Shown piece after piece: positions 27,026 to 36,943 of a stretch of 45,290 nt of DNA (positions are counted from its first letter, which is position 1; the number at the start of each line of letters is the position of its first letter). The DNA comes from Emiliania huxleyi CCMP1516 (Eukaryota > Haptophyta > Isochrysidales > Noelaerhabdaceae). The stretch is from contig NW_005198759.1 of NCBI RefSeq assembly GCF_000372725.1, positions 3,578-48,867 on the forward strand, read 5' to 3'. The notes beneath the pieces were generated by a model. That model had not been told where the DNA came from. It did no database searches and worked only from the letters and a program-made list of their open reading frames with translations. Made by a program: the position numbers and the translations under genes.

Positions 27026-28712
27026 TCATACGGTGGGCAGCGAGCGAAGTGGGTGAGACTGATGATGCTCCTTCGGGCGGCGGCTGGGGGCGGCCGCAGA
27101 CGGCGCGCGTAGCGACTGCAGCAAGCGAGCGCGGTCGCCGGCCGCGGCAATGTGCTCGGCGGAAACCGCCGCCTCGTCGGCCGCGCGCCTCGCGTGGAAG
27201 TACGACGCCACTAGCGCCGGCCACCCCTCCCCGCTCGCTAACGCCGCCCAAACCGCGAGTGATGGCGGCCAGTCCCGCTGCAGCGATGGCGGCCAGTCCT
27301 CCGCGTGCAGCGCGCCGCCTGGCGCCAGCATGTCCTCGATGCTTGCGACGAGGGCCGAGTAGAGCAGAAACGTGCTGGGGCCCGCCTGCGTGAGCTGGGT
27401 CATGCCCGTCAGCGTGTCGAGAAGGACGAAGCGCCCTGAGTACCTATCAGCGTGGTGTGGTGCCCATTCTGAGGTCTTGCTTACACAGTTGATGCCGCCG
27501 CGAGCTGCCCTGGACCTCGCGAAGAAATGCTCGACGATGCACCCGCAAGCATCGAGACGGATCGTTGGTGGCACCTGGTGGAGCAGCTGCAGCAGCAGGA
27601 ACAGCCCGCCGCTCCTGACGCCGGCGGTCTCGTGCAGCTGCTCGAGGCGCAGAGGCAGCCACGCTTTCATCTCTTCGAAGCCGTCGAAGCTGAGCTCAGC
27701 GCATCCGAACGAGAAGAGCTCCCTCTCGCTGCGCGCCCGCAGCAGCGGCGCCAGGAGCTTGCCGACGGCTGCGAACAGCCCCTCCTCCGCCGCCTCCCAC
27801 GCTGTCGCTGCGTCGGTGAGCAGGCGGCGCTGCTCCTCCGACTGGAAGGAGCCTGGCGGCCGAGCGAGCAGCTCACGCGTGGCAGTCGTGTCGGGCATGG
27901 TCTGCAGCAGCTGCAGCGCCGCCTCGCACAAGCGCTCAAACGCAGCTTCGCCTCGCGGTCTGCCGCCGAGCATGACCTTGCACGCGGGGATGACGCAGGG
28001 GGGGTGCGCCGCGTGTAGCACGGCCGCCAGGGCGTTGGCAGACCCGAGCCCGCTGACGCCGCATAGCTTCTCGAGGAGGGCGTCGCGCAGCACCGGCCCG
28101 ATAGGCAGCCCGCCGCGGCCGGCGTCTGTCCTGTCTGTCCTCAGCGACGCCTCGGTGGGGACGCTCGTCCCAGCTGGGAGCAGGCCCCGATTGATGAGCG
28201 ACAGTGCGGCCTCTCCAACAGAGGGACGGAGCTCCGCATCGGCGCGCGCCCGCAGCAGCGGCGCCAGGAGCTTGCCGACGGCTGCGAACAGCCCCTGCTC
28301 CGCCGCCTCCCACGCTGTCGCTGCGTCGGTGAGCAGGCGGCGCTGCTCCTCCGACTGGAAGGAGCCTGGCGGCCGAGCGAGCAGCTCACGCGTGGCAGTC
28401 GTGTCGGGCATGGTCTGCAGCAGCTGCAGCGCCGCCGCGCACAAGCGCTCAAACGCAGCTGCGCCTCGCGGTATGCCGCCGAGCATGACCTTGCACGCGG
28501 AGATGACGCAGGGGGGGTGCGCCGCGTGTAGCACGGCCGCCAGGGCGTTGGCAGACCCGAGCCCGCTGACGCCGCATAGCTTCTCGAGGAGGGCGTCGCG
28601 CAGCACCGGCCCGATAGGCAGCCCGCCGCGGCCGGCGTCTGTCCTCAGCGACGCCTCGGTGGGGACGCTCGTCCCGGCTGGGAGCAGGCCCCGATTGATG
28701 AGCGACTGCATG
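27026..28712 (-). CDS. Unrecognised protein with recent internal tandem duplication
   Basis: One open frame. Two near-identical blocks of about 155 residues (28706-28244 and 28202-27731 at the DNA level) begin SLINRGLLPAGTSVPTEASL and include LCGVSGLGSANALAAVLHAA and TATRELLARPPGSFQSEEQR. A unique C-terminal half of about 235 aa follows, with WLPLRLEQLHE, FLLLQLLHQVPPTIRLDA and RFVLLDTLTG. The composition suggests an all-helical repeat protein. No family recognised. The sequence TGTCATGCAG just before the first block resembles a splice acceptor, so upstream exons may exist; the ATG in it (28714) is an alternative start. The earlier ATG at 28819 gives a Cys-rich leader that looks non-coding. 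Confidence 0.6.
27731..28706 (-). repeat. Tandem coding duplication (about 470 bp x 2)
   Basis: Copies 27731-28202 and 28244-28706 are nearly identical at the nucleotide level. Differences are a few substitutions and one 9-nt indel (extra CTGTCTGTC in the lower copy, i.e. TDRTDAG versus TDAG). The length difference keeps the frame. The near-identity implies a young duplication or gene conversion. Confidence 0.9.
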
Positions 28713-29024
28713 ACACAAATGAACACCAATTTGCGAAATGCTAAAGAAAATAGATGGGCTGACTGTCTGTTACACGCACACAAATAACAAGGAGTACAAT
28801 AAACATCCGCACATGCCACACGTCAAGGCACCTCCAGTCAAAACCTCCCACAGGCAGAAAGCGTCCCGCGCGCCCGCCAAACGAACCACGAGCACGAGCG
28901 GAACAACTCTCCCCCTCCCCCTTCGTCTCTCAGACCGACCTCCCCCCCCTGGCCACCCGTAGGGCCCATGGACATTGTACTACGTGACCTCTCTCTCGAG
29001 TCTGAACGGTACTGGTGCAGTGGC

Positions 29025-30401
29025 CTAGCGCGCCGGCGCTGCCGCCGGCGCCGGCAAAGCGCCGGTGAGCGAGCGTTTCATGCTACGTGCGGCGGCAGCT
29101 CCGGGCCGCAGCGGGCGGCTCTGGTGCGTCGACTGGAAGGCGGAGTAGGAGAGGTCGGTCTCCGTCTCCTGCAGCGTCACGCGGCAGTTGTTTTCGCGGT
29201 TGAAGGCGGCGAGGCCGTCGGCGATGGCCTTTCGGTCGACGTCGTGGAAAGCGCGGACGACGCCCGACATCTGGAAGACGACGGAGGGAGGCTCGTCGGG
29301 GCCCGCGCGCTGGAGCTTCTGGTTCGAGGAGAAGGACATGATGTCGAGCTCCAGCCGCGAGAGCAGGTTCGTCAGGTCGAGCAGCATACCGCGCCGGTCC
29401 GGGCCGACTGCGCGCAGGTGGCCGGTGAAGTTGACTCCGTCGCGGCAGCGCGGCGAGTCGGAGCTGGACATCCAGGGCTGCGTGCGCTGCACGTTCACGT
29501 GGATGTCGCCCTGGCTCAGCTGCTGCATGTCGGACACCATCCCGCTCACGGACGCCGGCTCCGACTCGACGAGCATGATGGTGACAAAGTCGCGGCCGAC
29601 CTTGTACGCCTTGACGTCGTGCACCGCGCCGCCGTGCTGGAGGACGGTGTTGGACACCTCCTGGATGAAGCCGATCCGGTCGCGTCCCGACGCGGTGAAG
29701 AGCAGGTGCTCCTTCGTCGTGTCGTAGCAGTACTCGGGCGTGGCGGACACGCCGAGGTCGTAGATGCCCTGCAGCGAGCGGCCCTGGCTGCCGAGCATGT
29801 CCATCGCCTCCTCGGGCATCGTCACCACGTCGTCGCCGCCGCGCATGTACGAGAGGATGCACGTCCAGAAGAGCGATGTCGTCGCGACCCACGGGATGCG
29901 CAGGTGCATCGGCATGAAGGCGAAGTTGACAATCGTGGACGGCACCCACAGCTTCCAGAGCGCGAGCAGGTCCTCCTGGTAGTTGTTGCCGTACTTGGCG
30001 AGGCCCTGCGAGACGGAGCCGCCGCTCACCACCTCCTTGAGCGAGTAGAAGGCGGGGAAGTACATGAGCGGGTGGTGCACGAACTGGTCCAGCACGACCT
30101 GCATTAGCATCGAGCGCGAGCCAGCGCCGTCGGCGAGCTTTGCGCGCAGCGGCTTGGCGGCATAGGACGCGGCGCCCGGGAAGAGGCGCCCGAAGATGGG
30201 CACGTAGAGCGCGTACTGCACGCCGCCGAGGTAGACGAGCCCGAAGCTGGCAAAGGTCGCATTCCGTCGCCAGTCTATGCGCTCGCGCTTCTCGAGGTAC
30301 GTCTGCACGAGGTAGTCTGAGAAGGAGGTCTTTGCGCAGGAAAAGGCGCACCCGAACTTGAACGGGTGCTCCTTCGCGAAGCGCCCGATCCGTACGAGCA
30401 T
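29025..30401 (-). CDS. Mpv17/PMP22-family membrane protein fused to two ACT domains
   Basis: Intronless, 458 aa from the ATG at 30401 (MLVRIGRFAKEHPFKFGCAF), the natural Mpv17-like start; the frame is open to 30575. Residues about 8-205 match the Mpv17/PMP22 family of small channels of mitochondrial, peroxisomal and plastid membranes, notably WKLWVPSTIVNFAFMPMHLR followed by IPWVATTSLFWTCILSYMRG. Two ACT domains follow: about 230-300 (LLFTASGRDRIGFIQEVSNT) and about 330-425 (LRAVGPDRRGMLLDLTNLLS), in a GcvR-like tandem. ACT domains bind amino acids or other small ligands and regulate attached modules. Mpv17 proteins are normally about 180-250 aa with no regulatory tail, so ligand-gated transport is a reasonable but untested inference. 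RRP36 lies 235 nt upstream on the same strand. Confidence 0.88.
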   Translation of the reverse strand: MLVRIGRFAKEHPFKFGCAFSCAKTSFSDYLVQTYLEKRERIDWRRNATFASFGLVYLGGVQYALYVPIFGRLFPGAASYAAKPLRAKLADGAGSRSMLMQVVLDQFVHHPLMYFPAFYSLKEVVSGGSVSQGLAKYGNNYQEDLLALWKLWVPSTIVNFAFMPMHLRIPWVATTSLFWTCILSYMRGGDDVVTMPEEAMDMLGSQGRSLQGIYDLGVSATPEYCYDTTKEHLLFTASGRDRIGFIQEVSNTVLQHGGAVHDVKAYKVGRDFVTIMLVESEPASVSGMVSDMQQLSQGDIHVNVQRTQPWMSSSDSPRCRDGVNFTGHLRAVGPDRRGMLLDLTNLLSRLELDIMSFSSNQKLQRAGPDEPPSVVFQMSGVVRAFHDVDRKAIADGLAAFNRENNCRVTLQETETDLSYSAFQSTHQSRPLRPGAAAARSMKRSLTGALPAPAAAPAR

Positions 30402-30636
30402 GCTGTCGGCGGCACCGCGCCCCGGCCGAAGGAGCAGAAGGCGGTGGAATCGAAGGGCCCAGCAAGGCGAATCGCAAAAGAGAATACGGGCCCGTGCCCG
30501 CCGGATCTTAGCGCGAGCCCTCTTTTCAAAGCTTTTCCGGAATGAAGCCGTTGAAGGCAAACTACCGGCAAGCACTCCCTCTCACACGAAAAAGACCACA
30601 CGCACAGCCCACACATCACAGGGGCGGCGCGGAGCT

Positions 30637-31278
30637 CTAGGTCGTGTAGTCGGAGTACGTGGGCAGTGCCTTGCGCTGCTTGCTCGCGCGCTGCTTCCGC
30701 TTCTTCGCCATGTAGTTGTCGAGCCGGCCGCTCTTCTCCAGCTGCTGGAACTGCTCGGTGAGCTGCTCCTCCCGGATCTCGCGCGCCTTTTTGTAGTACG
30801 GCCGCTTGCCCGCCGCAACCGCCACCACCTCCTTCTTGCGCACCGCCGACTTGAGCCGCTGCCGCTCGGCGGCCTGGTCGTGCGCCATCAGCTGGTTCGA
30901 CTTGCGGCTCAGCTCGAGCTTGAGCGCCTCCACCTCGTGCGGCGGGAGCGCCGCCGCCGACGCGCCGCGCTTCCTCCGCTTCCGCTTGGCGCCGGGCGCG
31001 CCCGCGTGCTGCGCCTTGGCCGCCGCCTTGGCGGAGGCGAGCGTCGACTTGAGCTGCCGCACCTCCTCGCGCTGCTTGTCAAACACAAAGCCGTACTTTT
31101 GCCGCCACGCGTGCTCGTCCACCGCCCCCTTGCTCACCGCGTCGAACCGCGGGTCGCGGCCCGACTTGCCTGCGCCGGCAGAGGCGCTGAGGCCGGGCGC
31201 GACGCGGAGCGTGGAGACGGCGCGCTTGGTCGACTGCTGCGCCGGACGGTTCTTGTTCGCGCGAGGCTGAATCTCCAT
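30637..31278 (-). CDS. RRP36: rRNA biogenesis protein RRP36
   Basis: 213 aa, intronless, the expected size. RRP36 (DUF947) is a nucleolar protein of the 90S pre-ribosome needed for early cleavage of 18S rRNA precursors. Diagnostic features: RDPRFDAVSKGAVDEHAWRQ followed by KYGFVFDKQREEV, a basic KRKRRKRG cluster in the middle, and the highly conserved C-terminus with GKRPYYKKAREIREEQLTEQ, LEKSGRLDNYMAKKRKQ and ASKQRKALP. The coiled, Lys-rich composition is typical. The ATG at 31278 starts directly before a basic tail (MEIQPRANKNRPAQQ). It is divergent from the Hsp70-like gene, with only 130 nt between the two start codons, so the two probably share a bidirectional promoter. Confidence 0.92.
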   Translation of the reverse strand: MEIQPRANKNRPAQQSTKRAVSTLRVAPGLSASAGAGKSGRDPRFDAVSKGAVDEHAWRQKYGFVFDKQREEVRQLKSTLASAKAAAKAQHAGAPGAKRKRRKRGASAAALPPHEVEALKLELSRKSNQLMAHDQAAERQRLKSAVRKKEVVAVAAGKRPYYKKAREIREEQLTEQFQQLEKSGRLDNYMAKKRKQRASKQRKALPTYSDYTT

Positions 31279-31408
31279 CGCGGATAGGCGCAGGCAGAAG
31301 CCGAGCAGAGCGCGGGAGCCCTCAAAAACGGGGACAAAGGCGCCTGCCTGGTAAAAAACAAATGCAACGAAAAAATATCAAGGAAAAAATATCGCCGCGC
31401 ACGGCCGC
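31279..31408. promoter_or_regulatory. Putative bidirectional promoter between RRP36 and the Hsp70-like gene
   Basis: A 130-nt spacer separates divergent start codons. It contains a local AT-rich stretch (GGTAAAAAACAAATGCAACG and AAAAATATCAAGGAAAAAAT) that contrasts with the GC-rich surroundings. No specific factor site is claimed. Confidence 0.4.
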
Positions 31409-33819
31409 GTGCAGCACCAGCCTCCTGTCTCCAGACAGATGGTCGTCGGCATCAACCTCGGCTCGCAGGCCGCTGTCGTGGCGTCGGCCGACGGGGCCAT
31501 CCTCCGCAACGAGGACGGCGGCGTCCGCACCTCGTCCATCGTCGCATTCACGGCCGCCGAGCGCAAGCTCGGCGAGGCTGCCGGCGGGTCGCAGGCGAAG
31601 GACCGGGTCTGCTCGGTGCCTCGGCTGGGCCTGCTGAAGCACTCCGCGCTCGCCGACGCCGCGGTCGCGCGCCACTGGCCCTTCCCACGGTCCGAGCACG
31701 CCTCCGGGCTCTCGCAGCTAGCGGTGCCTGGCTTTGGCGACCAGAGCGGCGTCGCCCTCCTCGGTGCGCTGCTGGGAAAGCTGCGGTCCACGTCGGGCGC
31801 GGCGGCAGGGTCGCCCGTCGCGCTCTCGCTGCCGCCCTGCGCCGCGGCCGGCGCGAGTCCGGAGGAGGCGGAGGCCAGCCGCCGCTTTGCAAAGGCGGCG
31901 CTCGCCGACGCTGCTGCCGTCGGAGGGTGGGGGGAGGTGGTCGCTCTTCCGACGCCGGCGGAGGCGGCGGGCGAGGCGCTCGCACGCAAGTACCCCCGTG
32001 GCGAGGCGGCGGTCGACACTCTCGTCGTCGACGTCGGCCACAGCTGCGCCTTTGTGGCGGCGGTGCGGCTGCACCCGCTGGCCAAGGAGGGCGCCAAGGA
32101 GGGCGCCGCGGCGTGGCGCGCCGAGCTGCTGTACGAGGAGAGCGACGCCTTTCTGGGGTGCGACCAGATGGACGACGCGCTCTTCGACCACTTCGGCGCC
32201 AAGGTCGGCGCGTCGCACGGGACGCCCATCAAGCCCGCCAGCCGCGCCGGCTGGCGGCTGCTGGACGGCTGCGAGAGGCTGCGCAAGCTGCTCTCGACGC
32301 TGCCCGAGGCGGCGGTGTCGGTGGAGAACCTGGTGGACGGGTGCGACGTGCCGCTCAAGCTGGCGCGCGACGACTTCGTCGCCCTGCTCGCGCCCCTCCT
32401 CGCCAAGCTCGGCGCGATGACGCGGCGAGCGCTCTCCACCGCTGGCCTCGAGCGGCTCGCGTCGGTCGGTCGTCGTGCGACCCTGAAGAGGCCTTGTATA
32501 GGACGCCTCCCGCGACACGTCGACGGCACGCACCGTAGGTGGAGCTCGCGGGCGGAGGGACCCGCATCCCGGCGGTGCAAGAGGCTGTCACGCAGGCGCT
32601 GCTCGAGTCGGCGGCGGGCGCCGCGGTCGGCGGTCTCGAGGACAGGCGCTTTGGCGCCAAACTCGACGACGCCTCCCTCGCCGTCGGAGCAGCCCTCGTC
32701 GCCAAGCGGGCGGTCGACGCGGCAGGGCCGGCGGCGGGGGCGGGGGCCGCCACCGCGGGGGAGGCGGGGGCGGCCGCGGCGGCCGGCGAGGCGGAGGCTG
32801 CGGACGCTGCTCACGGCAGCGCGTTGGGCGCGGAGGCGCTGGCGGTCTGCGTGGCCGCGGAGGCGGAGATGGCGGGCCGCGACGCGGCTGCGGCGGCGCG
32901 CTCGGCGGCCGTCAACGAGCTCGAGGGGTACATCCTCGAGGCGCGCGGCATGCGGAGCCGCAAGCATGGCTCGCTCATCGACGGGGCGTCGCTGGAGCCA
33001 ATGCTGGACGAGGCCGAGGACTGGCTGTACTCGGACGCGGGAGAGGCGGCCGGCTGCGGCGAGCTCGGCGCCTTCCTGGCCGCGCTGCGCGTCAGGGTGG
33101 ACGGCACGATGGTTGCCTTCCGCGAGAAGGTCGAGGCGGAGCGGGTGGCGAGCGAGGCCGCGCTGCAGGCGAGCGCCGACGCCGCTGCAGCCGAGCGCGC
33201 GGCGAACGGCGAGGACGAGGACCACGACCAGCGGAGGCTGAAGTACCCCGACCGGCTTCGGATGGTGCAGAAGAACAAGGACGAGGGCACGGAGCTCTTC
33301 AAGGGCGCCGTCGACGTGACGCAGTACCGCCAGGCGGCCGCGCGCTACAACAAGGCGCTGACGCACGCCGCCAAGTTCGTCGACTTGTCGCCCGACCAGA
33401 GGGAGGAGGTGGACGCGCTCAAGCTGTCCCTCCACCTCAACATCGCCATGTGCTGGCTCAAGATCACCGACGCGACCAACCACCTCGACCAGGCGAGCTC
33501 GCCCTCCCAAAAGCCTTGCATCGCCCTCTGTCGCCCTCCATCGCTCTCAACCGCCCAACCTCGCCCTCGCCTCGACCAGGCCATCCGATCGTGCACCGAC
33601 GCGCTCGCGCTGGACGGCGAGAACGTCAAGGCGCTGTACCGCCGCGCCACCGCCCTCGAGCAAAAGAAAGACTACGAGGCGGCCAAGGCCGACCTCGCCG
33701 CCGCCGCCCAGATTGCACCCGACGACAAGGCCGTCCCCAAGCTGCAGCAGCGCGTCGAGGCGCAAATCAAGCGGCAGCTCGACAAGGAGAAGAAGATGTA
33801 CGGCAAGATGTTCGGATGA
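31409..33819 (+). CDS. Hsp70/Hsp110-like ATPase + lid fused to TPR domain, lacking the substrate-binding beta domain
   Basis: Exons 31409-32464, 32539-33492 and 33580-33819 give 749 aa; introns are 32465-32538 (GT-AG) and 33493-33579 (GC-AG, itself an open 29 codons). Residues about 10-409 are a divergent Hsp70-type nucleotide-binding domain: VVGINLGSQAAVV, NEDGGVRTSSIVAFTAAERK, LVVDVGHSCAFVAAV, and across the first junction ERLAS-VELAGGGTRIPAV. A 45-residue Ala/Gly/Glu linker follows, then an Hsp110-like helical lid (ELEGYILEARGM, MLDEAEDWLYSD). The roughly 120-residue beta-sandwich that binds peptide is missing. The C-terminus (about 590-740) is a three-repeat TPR like that of FKBP immunophilins (NKDEGTELFKGA, NIAMCWLKI, ALYRRATALEQKKDYEAAKA, ending KKMYGKMFG). 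A co-chaperone-like role is inference. The start at 31409 or 31439 is possible. Confidence 0.85.
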
Positions 33820-34459
33820 GACCCCGCCAACCGCCGTGAGCGGCAGCCGGCGATCACTCTGCTACTGCTGCCACTTGCACGCGCCCTGTGCGCTGCGGTC
33901 CTTAAAGTTGCCGCCACCGACCGGCCCAAACGCATCGCTAGAAAGTAGAATCGCTCCACGCTGCACTGCTTCAACATTCACGTTCAACGCATGCACGGAT
34001 CATTATTACTTTCTTTTGCGAGTTGTATATTGCTCGCTGGCATTTTTGGGCGGATGGGCAGAGAGATGGCGGAATTGGAGGCTGGCAGCCGGTCTCGACA
34101 CTCGAGCGGCGCTCCACACACCCTGGTGGTGGTGCCGCTCCTGAGTGTGAGTCCTCTGAAACTGCTGACTCACTTATGTGCGGCACAGGGAGTGCAGCCT
34201 GGGTAATGATAGAAGAACAGCTGTTGTCAGCTGAGAGCCAGCCCGTTGGAGTGTGAAGGCGTCGTAGCCCTCCGGTCTACTGAAGACCCGCAGGGCTGGA
34301 GCGAAAAAAAAGAGCAAGCGAGTACGAGCTGAGTCCTGAGACGTGAGAGCCAGAGCGAGAGCCCGCCGACCGGCGAGGCGAGACGCTCGTGAAATATATC
34401 ATAAAAGCTCCGTTCCCGCGCTGCGCGGCGTGTAGCTGTGGGCGAGTGCTGGCTCGTTC
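33820..34459. other. Convergent intergenic region
   Basis: Lies between the stop codons of the Hsp70-like gene (plus) and the Cys-repeat gene (minus), so it holds both 3' untranslated regions. No gene or structured RNA is recognised. Confidence 0.5.
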
Positions 34460-35569
34460 TCACAGCAAGCGCCATGAGCCGCGTAGCGACGACCCACTGG
34501 GCGCGCGGCGGTCGCTGGCGGCGGATCCGCTCCGCAGCGGGCCAGGCGAGCCGAAAGAGACCGCCTCCTCCGCGTCGCGAAGCCACTCGGGCTCCTCTTG
34601 GGAGGGGAAGTTTTTGCGGATGGTCTGCAGCTGATGGAGGCGGTCCTGGTTCGCGCCCGCGGGCGAGGCCACCTCGAAGGAGGACGCCGTCCGGCTCGAG
34701 GAGAGGGAGGGCTCGTCGTGCTCGTACGGGGTGTACGCGCGCCACGTCGCCTCGCCGCTCTCCCTGCCGTTGGGCGTGTTGGATGGCGGCGTGCCGGTCG
34801 AGAAGTCGTGCCCCTCCAGCAGGACGCCGGCCGCCTTTCTCGCACGAGCCGTCACCTGGCACGTGCGAAGCAGCAGCAATACGGCGACGAGTAGCAGCGC
34901 GGAGGCCACGCATACCGCTGCAACCACCCAGGCAGGCGGGGCGTCGGCAAGGCTCTGCGCTGCCTCGCTGCCCGGCAAGACGCAGCAGTGATACCCCCAG
35001 CAGCCGCTCTCGCCGCAGACCGGGTCGTCGAACGGGTACTCGAGGTCCCCGCGGCAGCAGAGGCCCGAGCCGCAAAACCCGGAGCTGCATCCGCCGCTCT
35101 CGCCCTCTGGATCCAAGCAGCGAGACCAGCAGTCGACGTGCTCGTTGAGGACCGGCGCGCTCTCGCCGACCACCGACACGCAGCAGTGGTAGCCGCGGCA
35201 CCCAGCGTCGCCACACCCCACGAACCCCTTCGCCGGCTGATGCCGCATGCAGCAAAAGCCGCCAGAGCCGCAGAAGCCGCTCCGGCATGCGGGGTCGAAC
35301 TCGCCTGTCGGATCGACGCAGTCCTCTATACAGTGCTCACCCTCGTTGCTGACCTCTGCAGACGCGACGTCGGCGCAGCAGTGCTCGCCCACGCATCCCA
35401 GACCGGCGCAGCCTGCTGCTGCAGGCATGTCCGAGCGACAGCACAGCTCAGTGTCGGCGCATGGGGACCCGGCACAGCGGCCACCGTAGAAGGAGCCTGC
35501 GCTGGAGCAGGCGTCCCAGCACGACTCGCCGGCGGCGGCGAGATGGATGACAGGCGTGAGCGGCAGCAT
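34460..35569 (-). CDS. Cys-repeat type I membrane protein, receptor-like, unknown function
   Basis: 369 aa from the ATG at 35569 (MLPLTPVIHLAAAGESCW), preferred because a short hydrophobic leader follows; the frame is open to 35626. The ectodomain holds three Cys-rich repeats of about 50 residues. Each follows C-x3-C ... C-x4-C-x(3-5)-CC-x(8-12)-C-x4-C-x2-x-HCC, with signatures GCVGEHCCA, GCRGYHCCV and GCWGYHCCV. A transmembrane helix (WVVAAVCVASALLLVAVLLL) is followed by RTCQVTARARK and a Ser/Pro-rich cytosolic tail of about 130 residues. Paired Cys spacing implies disulfide-stabilised extracellular modules. I do not recognise a named family. The leader is short for a signal peptide, so the true N-terminus may lie in an upstream exon. 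Confidence 0.68.
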   Translation of the reverse strand: MLPLTPVIHLAAAGESCWDACSSAGSFYGGRCAGSPCADTELCCRSDMPAAAGCAGLGCVGEHCCADVASAEVSNEGEHCIEDCVDPTGEFDPACRSGFCGSGGFCCMRHQPAKGFVGCGDAGCRGYHCCVSVVGESAPVLNEHVDCWSRCLDPEGESGGCSSGFCGSGLCCRGDLEYPFDDPVCGESGCWGYHCCVLPGSEAAQSLADAPPAWVVAAVCVASALLLVAVLLLLRTCQVTARARKAAGVLLEGHDFSTGTPPSNTPNGRESGEATWRAYTPYEHDEPSLSSSRTASSFEVASPAGANQDRLHQLQTIRKNFPSQEEPEWLRDAEEAVSFGSPGPLRSGSAASDRRAPSGSSLRGSWRLL

Positions 35570-36943
35570 GGCACGCTGAACGCGAACCCCCCGACAGCGA
35601 ACACAACGAAAAAACTTCTTGCACACAAAAGCGCAGTCGGCGCAGCAGGCCGCGGAAGGGGAAGGGGGCTAGTCTAAGGCCCACGTCGGGGTCGCCGCCG
35701 TCACTGCCACCGCCCCTGTCCACGCCACGCGCCGGACCCAGTGTAGTGTGTGCGTCCTCCATGGGTGTGACTGAGGAGTCTTCCAATTATTCGGGGGGGG
35801 GGGGAAACATGGCGGGGGAGGCGGGACCGAGGGGGGCGCAACCGTCGCCATCGGCACCGCCGTCGCCGCCCGAGCCGGTCGGCCCCGCGCCTGCCTACCC
35901 GCCGCCAACGGGACCGGCGCACGGGAGAGAGTACCCCTCTGACGAGGACGGAGACGGCCCCTACAAGACCGGGGTCGAGGGTACCGCCGACGCCGAGGTC
36001 CTCGCCGTGGGCGGGCGCGCGGCCAGCGTCGCATCGGGCGGCGCGGATGCGGAGGAGAGGACCGGGCACGGACATGTCAACCTCGCCGATGTGGACGGCA
36101 TCACGCCGACCACGGCCGAAGGTGTGGAGGCTCAGCTCGACGCGGAGACACTCTGCAGGGGAGGTCGGGCCCCGCGCCCGTCGCACAACTATCGGGATGC
36201 GGCCAGGAGGAAGGACCGAGAGGTGGGGGAAGACGCCCCGGAGTGAAAGTTGGGAGACCTCGAAGAGGGGCCCGGTGTGGTGAGGTGCCGGGTGTGGATG
36301 GGCGTCGAGTCCGTGTCGAGTGTTTACTAGCTCCGAGTAGAGGGCGGCGTTCTGCTGCTAGGGGAAACCTGGAGCGCGGAGCTAACCCTCGGAGACCCGT
36401 GTTTACTTTAAGGCCCTTGCCCTGCGAATGCGCACCCCCCCTAGCTAGGGGTCAGGGCTCTCTAGCCCGTAGCCCGATGCCGATCATCCGGCTCGCTGGG
36501 TGCGCTTCTCAGCTCCCCGGCCCCGGATGTGAGGTTAATGACTGCACTCCAAGTGCTCCAAGTGCACGCCCTACAGCTTGTACGATGCTTTGTTTCTCGT
36601 GCCGTCCTCCCATCCCTCCCTTGGGTTGTCCGTTTTCTTTCTTTCTTTTTTGTTTCTCGCTCTCTCTCTTCCTACGAGCTATGTCCTATGTGGACGCTCC
36701 CCTGGTCGCCTGGACCCTGCTGCACACACCACGGCGCATTGAGACCAGACACAGGCTTGCAGCCTCGCGAATCCCTCTAAAGGCGAGACCAGGATTGCTG
36801 GGAGGAGCCTCGCGGACGGGAGCCCGAGCGGCGAGAGGGTGGACGAGCCGAATGGCACGCGTCCCCGCCAACGCCAGACAAGGGCTGCACCGTTCCGACG
36901 AGCCGCTCAACCCGCTACACTCACGCATGGCCGCAACGACGGC
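35570..36943. other. Region without a confident gene
   Basis: An open frame at 35746-36246 (plus, 166 codons: PSDEDGDGPYKTG, acidic and Pro/Gly-rich) may be coding but has no motif and overlaps an equally long minus frame. A 14-bp palindrome CCCCTAGCTAGGGG lies at 36438-36451 and pyrimidine-rich sequence at 36630-36670. Confidence 0.35.

Noticed and set aside
29083..30477. 464-codon minus frame overlapping Mpv17-ACT
   Set aside because: Arg/Ala-rich shadow; the other frame carries clear Mpv17 and ACT motifs.
31378..33510. 710-codon minus frame opposite the Hsp70-like gene
   Set aside because: Long only because of GC-rich third positions on the plus strand; no motif, and the plus strand is clearly coding.
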